Assembly: GCA_016200125.1 (NCBI GenBank)
Contig: JACQFK010000361.1
Location: forward strand, 1-6,677
DNA: 6,677 bases
Reading direction: 5' to 3'
From: Planctomycetota bacterium
Lineage (GTDB): Bacteria; Planctomycetota; MHYJ01; JACPRB01
In this document: positions 5,525-6,677 of the stretch, in pieces
Position numbering within the stretch: the first letter of the stretch is position 1
How the letters are laid out: the number at the start of each line of letters is the position of its first letter
Notes under the pieces: generated by a model
Told to the model about the DNA's origin: nothing
Databases searched by the model: none
What the model saw: the letters and a program-made list of their open reading frames with translations, nothing else
Program-made: the position numbers and the translations under genes

Positions 5525-6677
5525 CACCCGGACTCCCGCCGACGACGAGGCCTTCGCGGCGCTCCTGCTCCGCTTCCTCGACGGCGTGGCGACGCCCGCG
5601 GAAGAGGCGGAGCTGGACGCGCGGCTCGCCGATCCCGCGAACGAGGCCCGGCGGGAGATGTTCGTCGCTTTCTGCCGCCAGCGCGGTCAGATCGTCGAGG
5701 CTCTCGCGCCGGAGCGGCTGAAGACGGCGGTCCGGCGGGTCCCGGCGCGCCGCTCCTGGAGGCTCCTGGCCGCGGCGGCGGCCGTCCTGCTCGCGGCCGT
5801 CGCGGGCTTCGTCCTCCTGCGCCCCGAGCCGCCGCTGCCCCTCGCGACCGTGGAGCGGGCGACGGCCGGGACCTCCCGTCTCAGCGGCGACAAGCTGTTC
5901 GCCGGCGACTCGATCGAGACCGACGCCCGCGGCAGCGCCACGATCCTCTTCCCCGACGGCACGCGCGCCCATCTCGCGGCGGCGACCAAGGTCCAGAAGC
6001 TCGGCGCGAAGCGCGGAATCACGTTCCTCCTGGCGCAGGGCAAGGTCGCGGCGGACGTGATGAAGCAGCGCCCCGACGAGCCCCTCGTGATCCGGACGGC
6101 GCAAGGCGAGGCAAGAGTCCTGGGAACGAAGCTGACGATCGCGGCCTCCGCCGACCGCACGCGGCTCGAGGTGGAGACGGGGCGCGTCCGCCTGACGAGA
6201 AGTTCCGACAAGAAGTCCGCGGAGGTCGCGGCCGGCCAGTTCGCCGAGGCCGCCGACACCGTGGAACCGGTCGCGCGCTCGCTCGCGTTCGCGAAGATCT
6301 CGGCCATGGCTCCCGGCAGCTGGCTGGCCGTGCCCGAGACGCTCCTGTCGCGGGTCTTCCCCGACAAGGCCGCCTTCCCCGTCATCCAGGGTTCGATGGG
6401 CTCCGACGGCGTCATCGCGGCCTGGAGCGGCGCCGCCTTCGACTCGAAGCGCAACCGCCTCGTCGTCTGGGGCGGCGGCTACACCGACTATCACGGCAAC
6501 GAGCTCTACTCCTTCAACCTCGAGACGATGTCGTGGGAGCGCCTCACCGAGCCCACGGCCAAGCCGAACCTCAACAACGACACGAATGCCGACGGCACGC
6601 CCAACGGGCGGGCCACCTACAACGGCCTCGCCTATGTCGCCCATGCCGACCGCTTCTTCGCCCTCGGCGGCGGCGTC
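5517..6677 (+). CDS. FecR-domain transmembrane anti-sigma protein with C-terminal Kelch-like propeller (3' end outside window)
   Basis: The frame is open from ATG 5517 to the right edge, 387 codons without a stop. Residues 1-79 form a cytoplasmic helical part (LLLRFLDGVATPAEEAELDARL ... FCRQRGQIVEAL), typical of planctomycete anti-sigma FecR proteins. There is no zinc-binding HxxxCxxC motif. Residues about 80-101 (WRLLAAAAAVLLAAVAGFVLL) are one membrane segment after an Arg-rich stretch, so the N-terminus is inside. Residues about 115-245 form the FecR beta domain: FAGDSIETDARGSATILFPD, LLAQGKVAADV, VIRTAQGEARVLGTKLTIAA, RLEVETGRVRLTR and EVAAGQFAE. After about 300 the sequence changes to Kelch/galactose-oxidase-like blades: AAFDSKRNRLVVWGGGYTDY then GNELYSFNLETMSWERLTEP, followed by RATYNGLAYVAHADRFFALGGG. 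The protein overlaps the sigma factor gene by 8 bases and should bind that factor at the membrane while the propeller senses or binds something outside. The fusion is unusual. FecR is firm and Kelch is likely; total length is unknown. Confidence 0.88.
   Translation, partial: MPDTRTPADDEAFAALLLRFLDGVATPAEEAELDARLADPANEARREMFVAFCRQRGQIVEALAPERLKTAVRRVPARRSWRLLAAAAAVLLAAVAGFVLLRPEPPLPLATVERATAGTSRLSGDKLFAGDSIETDARGSATILFPDGTRAHLAAATKVQKLGAKRGITFLLAQGKVAADVMKQRPDEPLVIRTAQGEARVLGTKLTIAASADRTRLEVETGRVRLTRSSDKKSAEVAAGQFAEAADTVEPVARSLAFAKISAMAPGSWLAVPETLLSRVFPDKAAFPVIQGSMGSDGVIAAWSGAAFDSKRNRLVVWGGGYTDYHGNELYSFNLETMSWERLTEPTAKPNLNNDTNADGTPNGRATYNGLAYVAHADRFFALGGGV

Noticed and set aside
5484..6644. 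Open frame of 386 codons on the minus strand opposite the FecR-like gene
   Set aside because: The plus-strand frame has a start, ribosome binding site, membrane segment, FecR domain and Kelch motifs. The opposite frame is a low-complexity mirror of it.

Overview
This window looks like ordinary chromosomal sequence from a GC-rich Gram-negative bacterium, most likely a planctomycete or a related PVC-type lineage and probably from an environmental genome. The lineage is inferred from a very high third-position GC, an ECF sigma factor resembling the Rhodopirellula/Verrucomicrobium type, an overlapping FecR-type membrane anti-sigma protein, a small exported STN-domain protein, and a CBM6 protein ending in a Gly-rich, Cys-containing C-terminal anchor. 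No single marker settles it, and Verrucomicrobiota, Acidobacteriota or another deep lineage remain possible. All clear gene ends here use TGA or TAG as ordinary stops.

Layout from left to right. (1) Positions 1-599 (+) hold the 3' end of a secreted carbohydrate-binding (CBM6) protein with a C-terminal sorting or anchoring tail. (2) Positions 596-1213 (-) hold an exported STN/secretin-N-terminal-like protein. It is interrupted by one in-frame TGA at 797-799, and 66 further family-like codons follow in the same frame. Its final stop shares a CTAG palindrome with the stop of the convergent CBM6 gene. (3) After a 73-base divergent spacer, 1287-2750 (+) encodes an M81/MlrC-type metallopeptidase. 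It overlaps by 11 bases with a class III PLP aminotransferase related to glutamate-1-semialdehyde aminomutase (2740-4038, +), so the two form a likely operon. (4) Positions 4040-4867 (-) encode a PD-(D/E)XK nuclease-fold protein with a topoisomerase-type C4 zinc finger. It converges on the aminotransferase with one base between the stops. (5) After a 114-base divergent spacer, an ECF sigma factor (4982-5524, +) overlaps by 8 bases with a FecR-like transmembrane protein (5517 to beyond 6677, +). The outer part of that protein becomes a Kelch/galactose-oxidase-like propeller before the window ends.

How the parts work together. The sigma/FecR pair is a cell-surface signalling module whose propeller may sense an extracellular ligand. 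The M81/aminotransferase pair probably processes an unidentified peptide, amide or amino compound. The nuclease is a stand-alone DNA-metabolism gene. I saw no tRNA, rRNA, CRISPR array, insertion sequence, prophage gene or convincing intrinsic terminator. No stretch longer than 300 bases lacks a gene once the interrupted STN gene is counted whole. I found no clearly new multi-gene system. The points most worth checking are the FecR-Kelch fusion, the single-stop interruption of the STN gene, the nuclease with a topoisomerase zinc finger, and the near-zero spacing of both convergent gene pairs.
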